Position numbers and translations under genes: made by a program
Shown: piece by piece, positions 42,588 to 51,555 of the stretch
Position numbering within the stretch: the first letter of the stretch is position 1
Layout of the letters: the number at the start of each line of letters is the position of its first letter
The notes under the pieces: generated by a model
Databases searched by the model: none
What the model saw: the letters and a program-made list of their open reading frames with translations, nothing else
What the model was told of the DNA's origin: nothing
Assembly (NCBI GenBank): GCA_018228685.1
Contig: CP073691.1
Span: 1,426,001-1,490,000 of the forward strand
Direction: 5' to 3'
DNA from: Clostridiaceae bacterium Marseille-Q4149
Lineage (GTDB): Bacteria > Bacillota > Clostridia > Oscillospirales > Oscillospiraceae
Length of the DNA stretch: 64,000 nucleotides

Positions 42588-44033
42588 ATGAAAAAGAAAA
42601 CCATTGCCGCCCTGGCCGCAGGGGGAGCCCTGCTGCTGGCCGCCGTTGTCATCGGCGTGCTGAGCCTGGTCCGGGGCTATTTTATTCTGCTGCCGCCCAC
42701 CCATATGCAGCTCAACGGCCGGACGGAGGAGCACATCTCCGCCTTCGCCGCCTACACGGACCCCGGGGCCCGGCTGCTGCGGGGCGGCGACCCCACCGAC
42801 GCCGCCGTCACCGTGGAGGGCCGGGTGAACACCGACGTCCCCGGGGACTATACCCTGACCTATCAGGCGGACTTCCGGGGCCGCAGCTACACCGCAAAGC
42901 GCCTGGTCCATGTGGAGGACCGGGAGGCCCCGGAGCTGGCCCTCACCGGCCAGGCGGAGGTCACCGTCTCCCGCTATGACCTATTCCAGGACCCGGGAGC
43001 CACCGCCCGAGACCGCTGTGACGGCGACCTGACCGCCTCCATCCAGGTAACGGACAAAGCCTCCGGCGACGTCCACACCCTGACCTACACCGTTACCGAC
43101 AAGGCCGGAAACGCCGCCACCGCCACCCGCCGGGTGACGGTCCGGGACATCGTGGCCCCGGTGATCACCCTGTCCGGCCAGCGGGAGCTGTTCGTTCCCC
43201 TGGGCGGCGCCTATCAGGAGCCGGGCTACACCGCCCAGGACGACGCCGACGGCGATCTGACCGCCTCCGTCACCCGGGCCGGCACTGTGGACACCTCCGT
43301 TCCCGGGGTCTATACCCTGACCTATACCGTGTCCGACAAGGCGGGCAACACTGCCTCTGCCACCCGGCAGGTGTCGGTGTATGAGAACTCCTCCGGCGGA
43401 AGCCCCGTGTACCTGACCTTCGATGACGGCCCCAGCGACCGGGTGACGCCCCGGGTGCTGGACACTCTGAAGGCCTATAACGTCCACGCCACCTTCTTCA
43501 TCGTCAACTACGGCGAGTCCGGCAAGGCCCTGATCCGCCGGATGATCGATGAGGGCCACACCGTGGCCATCCATGGCTACTCCCACGATTACGCTGCCAT
43601 TTATAAGAGCGACGAGGCATTCATGCAGAACGTGTACCGCCTGCGGGACCGGCTCCGTTCGGATTTCGGGTATGAAGCCGCCATCATCCGCTTCCCCGGC
43701 GGCAGCTCCAACACCGTCAGCCGCCAGTACAGCGTGGGCATCATGAGCCGTCTGGCCCAGCGGGTCCAGGCGGAGGGCTTCACCTATTTTGACTGGAATG
43801 TGTCCAGCGGCGATGCCGCCGGTACCCCCGCCTCCTCCGGCCAGATCTATAACATCGTCACCTCCGCCCTGCGCCATGGCCGCAGCAACGTGGTGCTGAT
43901 GCACGACGCCGGGGCCAAGGGCACCACCGCCGACGCCCTGCCGGATATCATCCGCTACTGCCTGGCCAATGGCTACAGCATCCAGCCCATCACTCCCGCC
44001 ACCAAGCCCGTCCACCACGGCATCGCCAACTGA
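42588..44033 (+). CDS. Membrane-anchored polysaccharide deacetylase with three Ig-like domains
   Basis: 481 residues. One N-terminal membrane helix (about 5-28), then three DUF5011-type Ig-like repeats (about 38-110, 112-188, 190-267) with the recurring Y.DPGA/YQEPGYTA and YTLTYTVTDKAGN motifs. A C-terminal CE4 NodB domain (about 270-470) carries TFDDGPS and HGYSHDY (metal ligands D, H, H) and FPGGSSNT. It probably removes acetyl groups from peptidoglycan or another cell-surface glycan, giving lysozyme resistance or remodelling. Ig domains would span the wall. ATG 42588; the usual GGGGG ribosome site. Confidence 0.94.
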   Translation: MKKKTIAALAAGGALLLAAVVIGVLSLVRGYFILLPPTHMQLNGRTEEHISAFAAYTDPGARLLRGGDPTDAAVTVEGRVNTDVPGDYTLTYQADFRGRSYTAKRLVHVEDREAPELALTGQAEVTVSRYDLFQDPGATARDRCDGDLTASIQVTDKASGDVHTLTYTVTDKAGNAATATRRVTVRDIVAPVITLSGQRELFVPLGGAYQEPGYTAQDDADGDLTASVTRAGTVDTSVPGVYTLTYTVSDKAGNTASATRQVSVYENSSGGSPVYLTFDDGPSDRVTPRVLDTLKAYNVHATFFIVNYGESGKALIRRMIDEGHTVAIHGYSHDYAAIYKSDEAFMQNVYRLRDRLRSDFGYEAAIIRFPGGSSNTVSRQYSVGIMSRLAQRVQAEGFTYFDWNVSSGDAAGTPASSGQIYNIVTSALRHGRSNVVLMHDAGAKGTTADALPDIIRYCLANGYSIQPITPATKPVHHGIAN

Positions 44034-44041
44034 ATACGCCA

Positions 44042-44077
44042 GGAGCCCGGCTGTCGATTGATGCACAGCCGGGCTCC
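44042..44077 (+). terminator. Hairpin terminator without a good T-run
   Basis: Perfect 13-bp stem (44042-44054 with 44065-44077) 8 bases after the deacetylase stop. Only ATTCTT follows. Confidence 0.6.
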
Positions 44078-44161
44078 CGGACATTCTTCGGCAAAGCTCC
44101 CAAAAACAGCGCTTTCAGTCTGTTAAATCCTCCAAATATGCAATTCCCGCGTAAACGTGCG

Positions 44162-44191
44162 TTGCAGAATGGATGGTGCGGTGTTTACACT
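44162..44191 (+). promoter_or_regulatory. Candidate sigma-A promoter
   Basis: TTGCAG at 44162-44167, 18-base spacer, TACACT at 44186-44191, 46 bases before the next gene. Confidence 0.45.
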
Positions 44192-44236
44192 AGTAGAGGA
44201 GTGTCATCTGCTCCATCCAAGAACGGAGGCTTCACC

Positions 44237-44947
44237 ATGAGAAACAGAATCAGGCTTTTTGGGGGGAAGAAAACGGAGATCTTCCACCTGGACAACCAGG
44301 TGGGGGCCATCGCCTTCATTCCCGTTCTCAACGTGATCTATTACCTTTTGACCCTGGTCACAGCCAGACAGCGCAGATTCGCCCTCTTTCTGGAGACCGT
44401 CCTTCTGCTGGCCATCGGCAGTCTGCTGATCCGCTTATCAACCGGGTGGCTCCTTGGCGCGGTGTTTGCACATGTTCTGACGTGCATCGGCATCGGCATC
44501 CAGCAGCAGCTGCTGGACGCCTCCCCCGACTCCCGGAAGAAGCTGGGATATGTCATTCTGTTTTCCGCAGTATTTGTGCTGGCCATGCTGGCGATCGCAT
44601 TTGCAGGCCGGAATGCGCAGAACAAAATGCAGCCGGTCTGCCAGGAGGCCCTGGAGGCTCTGACCCAGCGGGACGCGGAACGCTGGCAGTCCTGCCTCCA
44701 CCCCACCAAGGCGGCGGATGAGCTGCGGGACATGGACGCCTTTTTGTCCGAGCTGAGTATCCCCCTGCACGGCGATTGGCAGCTGGAGCGTATGACGGGC
44801 CACGAGACGGAGATATCGGACAAGGACCACTACACCACCGCCGAGTTTCGCGCATCGGCGGATGGCCGGACCTACCGGATCACGATCACCCACCTGCGCA
44901 GCTATGAAGGGTCCGGTATCGTGGACTTCACAATTCGCCCGGACTGA
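44237..44947 (+). CDS. Membrane protein of unknown function
   Basis: 236 residues. The start is ATG 44237 with GGAGG 8 bases upstream. Four hydrophobic segments (about 24-40, 48-66, 72-92, 105-124) are followed by a soluble C-terminal domain of about 110 residues starting AQNKMQPVCQEALEALTQRD. The soluble part has the look of a DUF4878/NTF2-like lumazine fold (a helix, then strands ending in YRITITHLRSYEGSGIVDFT), but this is a weak match. Single gene between its own promoter and a bidirectional terminator. Confidence 0.72.
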   Translation: MRNRIRLFGGKKTEIFHLDNQVGAIAFIPVLNVIYYLLTLVTARQRRFALFLETVLLLAIGSLLIRLSTGWLLGAVFAHVLTCIGIGIQQQLLDASPDSRKKLGYVILFSAVFVLAMLAIAFAGRNAQNKMQPVCQEALEALTQRDAERWQSCLHPTKAADELRDMDAFLSELSIPLHGDWQLERMTGHETEISDKDHYTTAEFRASADGRTYRITITHLRSYEGSGIVDFTIRPD

Positions 44948-45012
44948 AATACCGTTGAAAAATGAATCCGCGCAGTGCACCGGCACATGAAGCCGGAGGA
45001 TCACTGCCAAAA

Positions 45013-45042
45013 GCAGCGGCGGCACTTTCGTGCCGCCGCTGC
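45013..45042. terminator. Bidirectional terminator
   Basis: Perfect 13-bp stem (45013-45025 with 45030-45042), loop TTTC, then GCTGTTCTTCTT. Placed between convergent genes. Confidence 0.7.
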
Positions 45043-45052
45043 GCTGTTCTTC

Positions 45053-46606
45053 TTATCGCTGAATATCCAGGTCCGCCGTCACCTGGTAATAGTCGCAGGC
45101 GTGGGCGGTATAGCCGGTGACATGGCTGCGGGAGATCATGTTCATCTCCAGGAAGGAGCAGAACACATAGGCGTTGTCGTCCAGAATGGCCTGCTGCAGC
45201 CGGACGGCCAGCTCACTCCGGCGGGCGGTGTCGAACTCTCCGGCCAGCCGGCTGACCATTCCGGTCACCTCCGCATTGTCATACCCGCCGAAGTTATAGC
45301 TCATCCCCGGCACACAGCAGGAGGTGAAGAAATACTGGGGGTCCCCGGAGGGGGCGGTGACCATGGCGGAGGCGTACACGTCCCAGCTGTTCAGGTCCGC
45401 CAAGAACTCCCGGCGGTTGGCCGTGCAGTTGATGTCCACCTCCATGCCGATGTCCTTCAGGGTGGCCTGGGCGGACTCCGCCAGCAGGGGAAGCTCCTGG
45501 CGGCTGGGATAGGTCAGCCAGCGGACGGTCAGCTTCACGCCGTCCTTCTCCCGGATGCCGTCGCCGTCGGTATCCCGCCACCCGGCGGCCTCCAGCACCT
45601 GCCGCGCGTCCTCCGGGTCATAGCTCTCGGTGGTCACGTGCTCGCCGCCGAAGCCGGAAAAGCCGTCCGGGAAAGCGCCGGTGCCCACGACCCCGTGGCC
45701 GTCCAGCAGAGCCGTCACAAAGCCCTGCTTGTCAATGCCCATGGCGATGGCCTTGCGGACGGCGGGGTCCTGCATCACGGGGCTGGTCATGTTCATGGAG
45801 GCAAAGAAAGCCCGGGAGGTCTGGATGGCCGAGAACTGATAGTCGTCGTTTTCAAAGTTGGGATACGCCTCATAGGCCATGCCGTAGGCCGCGTCGATGT
45901 TCCCGGCCTGCAGGGCCGCCGACAGGGTGTCGCCGTCGGAGATGGTGCGGATGGTCAGCTTGTCCAGCTTGGGACTGCCGTTCCAGTAGTTTTCGTTTTT
46001 GGTGAGGGTCAGGTGGTCGTCCGTGACCAGCTCCTGCACCACATAGGGGCCGGTACCGGCCACGATGCCCTTCTCAAAGTCGCTGGCGTCCACGTCGATG
46101 ATGCAGCCGTAGGGGTCCCCCAGATAGTTCATCAGGGCAGGATTGGGCTGACTGGTGACGATGGTCAGAGTCTGGCCCTCCGCCTGCATATCGGCGATCT
46201 TCGTATCGCCGGGGGCACGGTCGTGGTTTTCCAGCAGGTGCTCCAGGCACTGCTTCACCGCCGCCGCATCCATCTTCCGGCCGCTGGAGAAGGTGACATC
46301 GTCCTGCAGAACGATGGTCCAGGTCCGGTCGCCGTCGTTGCTCCAGGACTTGGCCAGCCACGGCTCCAGCTCCATGGAGTCCGTATACCGCACCAGGGTC
46401 TCGCCGATGCCGTAGCGGATGCAGGCCCAGCCGTTATAGGTCCGGTGGGGGTCCACGGTCTCCTCCCAGTTTTCGGAGTTGAAGGTGGTATCGCCGATGA
46501 CCATGGTTTTCTCCCCGGTATCCCGCGCGGTATTCCCGCAGCCGGCCAGAAGCGTCAGCACCAGGCTCAGGGCCGTCAGCAGCAGAAGCGCTCTTTTTCC
46601 TCTCAT
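45053..46606 (-). CDS. NikA/DppA-like ABC substrate-binding lipoprotein
   Basis: 517 residues, solute-binding family 5. Signal peptide with lipobox LLAGC (C23). Family marks: DPHRTYNGWACIRYGIGETL (NikA-like start), then EPWLAKSWSNDGDRTWTIVL, GTGPYVVQEL, and the C-terminal SGDPQYFFTS. The NikA-like N-terminal motif and lack of an oligopeptide pocket signature favour nickel, another metal or a metal-chelator as ligand. It is the last gene of an operon that also encodes two permeases, two ATPases and two SAM methyltransferases. No metal-binding His pair can be asserted by eye. Confidence 0.92.
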   Translation of the reverse strand: MRGKRALLLLTALSLVLTLLAGCGNTARDTGEKTMVIGDTTFNSENWEETVDPHRTYNGWACIRYGIGETLVRYTDSMELEPWLAKSWSNDGDRTWTIVLQDDVTFSSGRKMDAAAVKQCLEHLLENHDRAPGDTKIADMQAEGQTLTIVTSQPNPALMNYLGDPYGCIIDVDASDFEKGIVAGTGPYVVQELVTDDHLTLTKNENYWNGSPKLDKLTIRTISDGDTLSAALQAGNIDAAYGMAYEAYPNFENDDYQFSAIQTSRAFFASMNMTSPVMQDPAVRKAIAMGIDKQGFVTALLDGHGVVGTGAFPDGFSGFGGEHVTTESYDPEDARQVLEAAGWRDTDGDGIREKDGVKLTVRWLTYPSRQELPLLAESAQATLKDIGMEVDINCTANRREFLADLNSWDVYASAMVTAPSGDPQYFFTSCCVPGMSYNFGGYDNAEVTGMVSRLAGEFDTARRSELAVRLQQAILDDNAYVFCSFLEMNMISRSHVTGYTAHACDYYQVTADLDIQR

Positions 46607-46635
46607 CTCTCTTGTTTCCTTTCTGTTTTTCTATA

Positions 46636-47382
46636 TCACAGCACACTGTCGATCAGGTGCCGGGTATACGCGTGCTGCGGGCGGCAGATCACCTCGTCCG
46701 GCGTCCCCTGCTCCACGATTTCGCCCCGGTGCATCACCAGCACCCGGTGGCAGAACTGCTGCACCAGGGAGATGTCGTGGCAGATAAACAGGATGGCCAG
46801 GTCTCCCTCCAGGCCGCGCAGCAGGTCCAGGATCTCCTTCTGAACGGTGACGTCCAGGGCCGAGGTGGCCTCGTCGCAGATCAGCACCTTCGGCCCCACG
46901 GCCAGGGCCCGGGCGATGGCCGCCCGCTGGCACTGCCCGCCGCTGACCTCATGGGGATAGCGCCGGGCAAACTCCCCCGGCAAGCCGCAGCGCTCCATAA
47001 GGCGCACCGCCTCCTGCCGGGCCTCCCGGCGGGACAGGCCGCGCAGACTCTCCCCCACCCCGTCCCCTAAGGTGCGGCGGGGGTCGAAGGACTCCGCCGG
47101 GGTCTGGAACACCATCTGTATCTTCCGGTACACCCGGCGCAGGTCCCGGCCGGTGACGGAGGTGATGTCCTCCCCGTCCAGGAGGATGCGCCCTCCGTCG
47201 GCGTCCAGCAGCCGGGTGACGAGGTTTGCCACGGTGGTTTTCCCGCTGCCGCTTTCGCCGATGATCCCCAGGCGCTCCCCGGGCCGCAGGTCGAAGCTGA
47301 CGCCGTTTACAGCCGTCAGTTTCCCCTGCCCCGGGCGGGAGAAGGTTTTGGTCAGCTCCCGAACAGACAGGATCGGTTCCAT
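46636..47382 (-). CDS. Dipeptide/nickel-type ABC transporter ATPase (DppF/NikE-like)
   Basis: 248 residues. Walker A GESGSGKTT (42-50), Q-loop FQTPAESFDPRR, signature VSGGQCQR, Walker B LICDEATSALD, H-loop ICHD. It lacks the C-terminal extension of about 70 residues (oligopeptide-type) common in DppF, and so is short, as in NikE. Starts 1 base after the stop of the paired ATPase. Confidence 0.94.
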   Translation of the reverse strand: MEPILSVRELTKTFSRPGQGKLTAVNGVSFDLRPGERLGIIGESGSGKTTVANLVTRLLDADGGRILLDGEDITSVTGRDLRRVYRKIQMVFQTPAESFDPRRTLGDGVGESLRGLSRREARQEAVRLMERCGLPGEFARRYPHEVSGGQCQRAAIARALAVGPKVLICDEATSALDVTVQKEILDLLRGLEGDLAILFICHDISLVQQFCHRVLVMHRGEIVEQGTPDEVICRPQHAYTRHLIDSVL

Positions 47383-47383
47383 T

Positions 47384-48166
47384 TCACGCCCTCCTCAGCT
47401 TCGGCACGGCCTCCAGCAGCCGCCGGGTATAGTCCGCCCGGGGCTGCCGCAGCACCTGCCGGGTCTCTCCGGCCTCCACGATTTCGCCGCGGCGCATCAC
47501 CAGCACCCGGTCCGCCATGGCGGCCACCAGCCCCAGATTGTGGGACACCAGCACCATGGCCGTTCCGAAGCTCTCCCGCACCAGCAGCAGCTCCTCCTGG
47601 ACCTGCTTCTGGGCGGACACGTCCAGGGCGGCGGTGGGCTCATCCGCCAGCAGCACCCGGGGCCGCAGCAGCATAGCCGCCGCAATGCCCACCCGCTGCT
47701 GCATCCCGCCGGACAGCTCAAAGGGATAGCTATTCAGGATACGGGGGCCGTCCTCCAGGCCCAGCCGGTCCAGCAGCGCCCCGGCCTGCTGCCGGAAGGC
47801 CCTCTTTTCCATCGGGCCGTGGGCCCGCATCATTTCGTATAGCTGATCTCCCACCCTGCGGACCGGGCAGAAGGAGCTGCCCGCGCTCTGGAAGATCATG
47901 CCCAGCTCCGGACCGTTCAGCCGCCGCCGGGCCCGGCGGGACAGGTCCGGAAGATTCTCCCCCCGATAGAGGATCTTTCCCCCGGTCACCAGGCCCCCGG
48001 GGCCCAGCAGGCCCATGGCGGCCCGGAGCAGGGTGGATTTGCCGCAGCCGCTCTCCCCTACCACGCCCAGGATTTCCCCGGCATGGAGGGTAAAGCTCAC
48101 GCCGCGCACCGCCCGGACGCCGCCGTAGCACACGTCCGTCTGCCGGTATTCCAGAAGCGCCTCCAT
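47384..48166 (-). CDS. Dipeptide/nickel-type ABC transporter ATPase (DppD/NikD-like)
   Basis: 260 residues from ATG 48166, which follows GGGGAGGTGAGGCT; an in-frame ATG at 48199 overlaps the permease gene and lacks a ribosome site. Walker A GESGCGKST, Q-loop FQSAGSSFCPVR, signature LSGGMQQR, Walker B LLADEPTAALD, H-loop VSHN. It is the partner of the following ATPase; short C-terminus, as in NikD. Confidence 0.94.
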   Translation of the reverse strand: MEALLEYRQTDVCYGGVRAVRGVSFTLHAGEILGVVGESGCGKSTLLRAAMGLLGPGGLVTGGKILYRGENLPDLSRRARRRLNGPELGMIFQSAGSSFCPVRRVGDQLYEMMRAHGPMEKRAFRQQAGALLDRLGLEDGPRILNSYPFELSGGMQQRVGIAAAMLLRPRVLLADEPTAALDVSAQKQVQEELLLVRESFGTAMVLVSHNLGLVAAMADRVLVMRRGEIVEAGETRQVLRQPRADYTRRLLEAVPKLRRA

Positions 48167-48170
48167 AGCC

Positions 48171-49004
48171 TCACCTCCCCCGGTTTTTGGGGTCCGCATA
48201 GTCCCGGACGGCGTCCCCCAGCAGATTGAAGATCATCACCGACACGAAAATGGCGATTCCCGGGGAAAAGGTGATCCACGGCGAGGTGGTCATCAGGCTG
48301 CGGGCATCGCTCATCATGCTGCCCCACTCGGCGATAGGCGGCCTGGCCCCCAGGCCCAGAAAGCTCAGGGCCGCCAGCTCCATCATCATGGTGCCGATAT
48401 CCAGCACGGCCGTCACCAGAATGGGGCCCAGGATATTGGGCAGCATATGCCGCAGCAGAAGCCCCGCCGTGCCGCTGCCGGAGAGCCGCGCCGCCTGCAT
48501 CCAGGGGGCCTCCCTCCGGGCCAGGGTCTGGCTGCGGGCCAGCCGGGCATATTTGGGCCAGGACACGGCGGCCAGCGCCAGAATGGCGTTGTGCAGCCCG
48601 CCCCCCAGGGCCCCGGCCACCGCCAGGGCGAACACCAGCCCGGGAAAGGCCAGGAATATATCGGATACGCGCATGAGCACCGTGTCCGCCCATCCGCCGA
48701 AAAAACCGCCGCAAAGGCCCACGGCGGTGCCGAGCACGGTGACTGCCGCCACCAGCAGCAGCGTGGAGAAAATGCTGGTGCGGCTCCCCACGATGACCCG
48801 GGACAGCATATCCCGGCCATAGCGGTCCGTCCCCAGCAGATGCTCCGCCGAGGGCGGGGCCTTGGCCTGGCTCAGGTCCTGCAAATAGGGGTCATAGGGG
48901 GTCAGATACGCGGAAAACGCCGAAAACAGAATCAGCAGCAGGGCCAGGATCCCGAAAATCACCAGCCGGGTCCTGACGCCGCGCCGGATGGATGGCTGTC
49001 TCAT
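48171..49004 (-). CDS. ABC transporter permease (DppC/NikC-like)
   Basis: 277 residues. Six membrane segments with the N-terminal membrane helix (about 14-34), the family motif LLGTDRYGRDMLSRVI (about 52-67) and the EAA loop around RLSGSGTAGLLLRHMLPNIL. The ATG overlaps the stop of the other permease by 4 bp (ATGA, 49001-49004). Forms the heterodimeric channel with that protein. Confidence 0.94.
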   Translation of the reverse strand: MRQPSIRRGVRTRLVIFGILALLLILFSAFSAYLTPYDPYLQDLSQAKAPPSAEHLLGTDRYGRDMLSRVIVGSRTSIFSTLLLVAAVTVLGTAVGLCGGFFGGWADTVLMRVSDIFLAFPGLVFALAVAGALGGGLHNAILALAAVSWPKYARLARSQTLARREAPWMQAARLSGSGTAGLLLRHMLPNILGPILVTAVLDIGTMMMELAALSFLGLGARPPIAEWGSMMSDARSLMTTSPWITFSPGIAIFVSVMIFNLLGDAVRDYADPKNRGR

Positions 49005-49942
49005 TCCCGGCTCACCCCCAGTCGGATCCGCGGGTCCAGCGCGTGGTATAAAAGGTCCGTGACCAGGTTCACCGCCACATAGATCACGGCCATCCACACC
49101 ACATAGGCCTGGATCATGGGATAATCCCGCATGGTGATGGCGTCCACCGCCAGCTTGCCCACGCCGTCCCACTGAAAAATGCTCTCGATGATGGCTGTGC
49201 CCCCCAGCAGACTCCCTACGGACAGGGCCAGCAGGGTGAGGATGGTCAGCATGGCGCACCGGAGCACACTTCCGCGCAGAATGACTCCCTCCCGGACGCC
49301 CCGGGCCCGGGCGCCGGTGACGTAGTCCCGGTTCAGCTCCTCCAGCACGGCGGCCCGGACCTGGCGCATATACTTGGCGGACATGGCGATGGCCAGCGTC
49401 AGAGTGGGCAGAACGGCGCTGCGCAGGGAGGTCCCCTCCGACAGCACCGGCAGCAGCCTCCACCGGATGGAAAACACCTGCATCAGCAGCAGAGCCACGA
49501 AGAAATTGGGCAGAGCGTTGCCGATGAAGCTGCAGAATCGCAGGAAATAGTCCGTGAACCGGTCATGGCGCACGGCGGCCAGGATGCCCAGCGGCACCGA
49601 CAGCAGCACCGTGGCCGCCACGGACAGGGCCGTCAGCAGCAGGGTGGCCGGCAGCTTGGACACGAAGGTGCCGAACACGTCCCGGCCGGACACATAGCTT
49701 GTGCCCATGTCGCCGGTCAGCAGCCCCCCCAGCCAGGAGAAATACTGGCTCAGAAACGGCCGGTCCAGTCCCAGCTCCGCCCGCTTGGCGTCGATGATCT
49801 CCTGGGACACCGCCCCCTTTTCGCCGTACATCTCGGTGATGGCGTCGCTTCCGGCCAGGCGCATCATGGCGAAGGACAGAAACGTGACGCCCAGCAGCAC
49901 CGGGATCAGCTGCAGCAGCCGCTTGAGAATGTATCGCCTCAT
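49001..49942 (-). CDS. ABC transporter permease (DppB/NikB-like)
   Basis: 313 residues. Starts MRRYILKRLLQLIPVLLGVT, the classical DppB/NikB N-terminus, followed by a periplasmic-type loop and five more helices. EAA motif near YVTGARARGVREGVILRGSV. Starts 9 bases after the stop of the second methyltransferase (ribosome site AAGGTGG), so transporter and methyltransferases are one operon. Confidence 0.94.
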   Translation of the reverse strand: MRRYILKRLLQLIPVLLGVTFLSFAMMRLAGSDAITEMYGEKGAVSQEIIDAKRAELGLDRPFLSQYFSWLGGLLTGDMGTSYVSGRDVFGTFVSKLPATLLLTALSVAATVLLSVPLGILAAVRHDRFTDYFLRFCSFIGNALPNFFVALLLMQVFSIRWRLLPVLSEGTSLRSAVLPTLTLAIAMSAKYMRQVRAAVLEELNRDYVTGARARGVREGVILRGSVLRCAMLTILTLLALSVGSLLGGTAIIESIFQWDGVGKLAVDAITMRDYPMIQAYVVWMAVIYVAVNLVTDLLYHALDPRIRLGVSRE

Positions 49943-49951
49943 GCCGCCACC

Positions 49952-50743
49952 TTACTGCGGCAGGGGACACTTCCGGGCCTCCACCAGGAACATGGGGGTG
50001 GAGGCGTTGTTGATCCGCTCCTCTCGGGTCCAGACCTGCCGCCAGATCTCGGTGTCCGCCGCCGCCTGCAGCCCCAGGCCCCGCAGGACCCCCAGGTCCC
50101 AGCCCGGCCGCATACGGGCCGACAGCGGCGCCTGCCGGGCGATGGCCTCCATGGCGGACACATCCGTTCCCGCCGTCTCGTCCCGGACGTCGGAGGCCCA
50201 CAGGTTCTCCCGGTCCCGGGCATGGGCCTGCTCCGCCCCCCGGTCCCACAGATAGCGGTACCAGTTGGCGTCGAAGTTCAGCAGCACCCCGCCGGGCTTC
50301 AGCACCCGGGACCACTGGCCATAGGCCCGCTCCGGGTCCCGGAGGTTCCAGGTCACGTTCCGGGTGACCACCACGTCGAAGGAGTCCGCCGGAAAGGTCA
50401 GCTCCTCGGCGTTCATCTGCCGGAAGCGGATGCACCCGGCCAGAGCCCCGGCGTTGCGCCGGGCCTCCTCCAGCATGGAGGCCGTGTAGTCCACCGCCGT
50501 CACCTGATAGCCCAGCTCCGCCAGAATGATGGCAAAAAAGCCCGGCCCGGTGCCCACGTCCAGCACCCGGATCTCATCCGGGCGCTTCCCGGGGTGGTTT
50601 CCGGCGATTTTCCCGGCGATCACGCCCCGCCACACGGCCTTCTGATCGGTGGCCAGTTCCTCCCGGTTGACGGCGGAGTAGCCGGAGGCCCGATGGGTCC
50701 AGTAGTGGATATTTTCTTCCTCATAGGTGGCAAATGTACGCAT
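49952..50743 (-). CDS. Class I SAM-dependent methyltransferase (copy 2)
   Basis: 263 residues. Rossmann fold with motif I VLDVGTGPGFFAIILAELGY (about 60-79), acidic VTAVDYTASMLEEA, and motif IV VVVTRNVTWNLRDPERAYGQ followed by VLKPGGVLLNFDANWY. The N-terminus EENIHYWTHRASGYS suits small-molecule methyltransferases. The paralog upstream shares the R-N-x-T-W and DPERAYGQW segments. Operon context with a NikA-like importer is unusual for generic methyltransferases. Substrate unknown. Confidence 0.9.
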   Translation of the reverse strand: MRTFATYEEENIHYWTHRASGYSAVNREELATDQKAVWRGVIAGKIAGNHPGKRPDEIRVLDVGTGPGFFAIILAELGYQVTAVDYTASMLEEARRNAGALAGCIRFRQMNAEELTFPADSFDVVVTRNVTWNLRDPERAYGQWSRVLKPGGVLLNFDANWYRYLWDRGAEQAHARDRENLWASDVRDETAGTDVSAMEAIARQAPLSARMRPGWDLGVLRGLGLQAAADTEIWRQVWTREERINNASTPMFLVEARKCPLPQ

Positions 50744-50763
50744 GATGTGCTCCTCTCTTTCCG

Positions 50764-51504
50764 TCAGGGCTTCCGGGCCGCAATGCCGAACATGGGCGCG
50801 TGCTCCAGGTCCAGGAGCCCCAGGATCCGCCGCCCCACCCGGGTGTCCACCCGGCAGTCCGCAAAGCCGATGCCCTCCAGCACCTCCCGGTCCCAGGCCG
50901 GGCGAGCCCGGCCCACGTCCATGGTCAGGGTGATCTCGTCGTTTTCCCGCTGCAGCCGGTCGGTCATGCCCACATGGCCATAGGGGCTGTCCGCCGGCAC
51001 CCGGCGGTTCTGGGTGCTGCGGCTGCGGACGTTGGCGGCGTAGTCCGCGTCAAAGTTCAGCAGCACCCCGCCGGGCTTCAGCACCCGGAACCACTGGCCA
51101 TAGGCCCGCTCCGGGTCCGGCAGCGTCCAGGTGAGGTTCCGGCTGATAACGGCGTCAAAGCATCCGTCCTCATAGTCCAGGGCCTGGGCGTCCATCTCCC
51201 GGAACGTGATGTCCATCCCCCGCTGGGCCGCCAGAGCCCTGGCCTCCTCCAGCATGGCCGGGGTCAGATCCACCCCCTCCACCCGGTATCCGGCCTGGGC
51301 CAGCAGCACCGCGAAAAAGCCCGTTCCTGTTCCGACATCCAGAACCTTTAATTTTCCGTTTTCCGGTAGGTGCTTTTCCAATTCCTGGAACCACTTCCGG
51401 CCCATCTCGTCCTCCAATTCGTTTCTCCGGACGGTTCCGAAGTCGTGGGACCGCTGGGTCCAGTAGCGCTGCACTCTCTTTTCCAATTCCGAAATCATGG
51501 CCAT
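50764..51504 (-). CDS. Class I SAM-dependent methyltransferase (copy 1)
   Basis: 246 residues. Motif I VLDVGTGTGFFAVLLAQAGY, acidic VEGVDLTPAMLEEA, motif IV VISRNLTWTLPDPERAYGQ, then VLKPGGVLLNFDADYAAN. The N-terminus (EKRVQRYWTQRSHDFGTVR) parallels copy 2, so the two arose by duplication. ATG 51504, with ATG 51498 as alternative; ribosome site AAAGGAAG. First gene of the operon: methyltransferase-methyltransferase-permease-permease-ATPase-ATPase-binding protein. A candidate promoter and palindromes lie at 51556-51584. Confidence 0.9.
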   Translation of the reverse strand: MAMISELEKRVQRYWTQRSHDFGTVRRNELEDEMGRKWFQELEKHLPENGKLKVLDVGTGTGFFAVLLAQAGYRVEGVDLTPAMLEEARALAAQRGMDITFREMDAQALDYEDGCFDAVISRNLTWTLPDPERAYGQWFRVLKPGGVLLNFDADYAANVRSRSTQNRRVPADSPYGHVGMTDRLQRENDEITLTMDVGRARPAWDREVLEGIGFADCRVDTRVGRRILGLLDLEHAPMFGIAARKP

Positions 51505-51555
51505 GCTTCCTTTTCTGGTTTCCGTTTGCGGCTATGGTGCGCCGCATTTTTCTAT

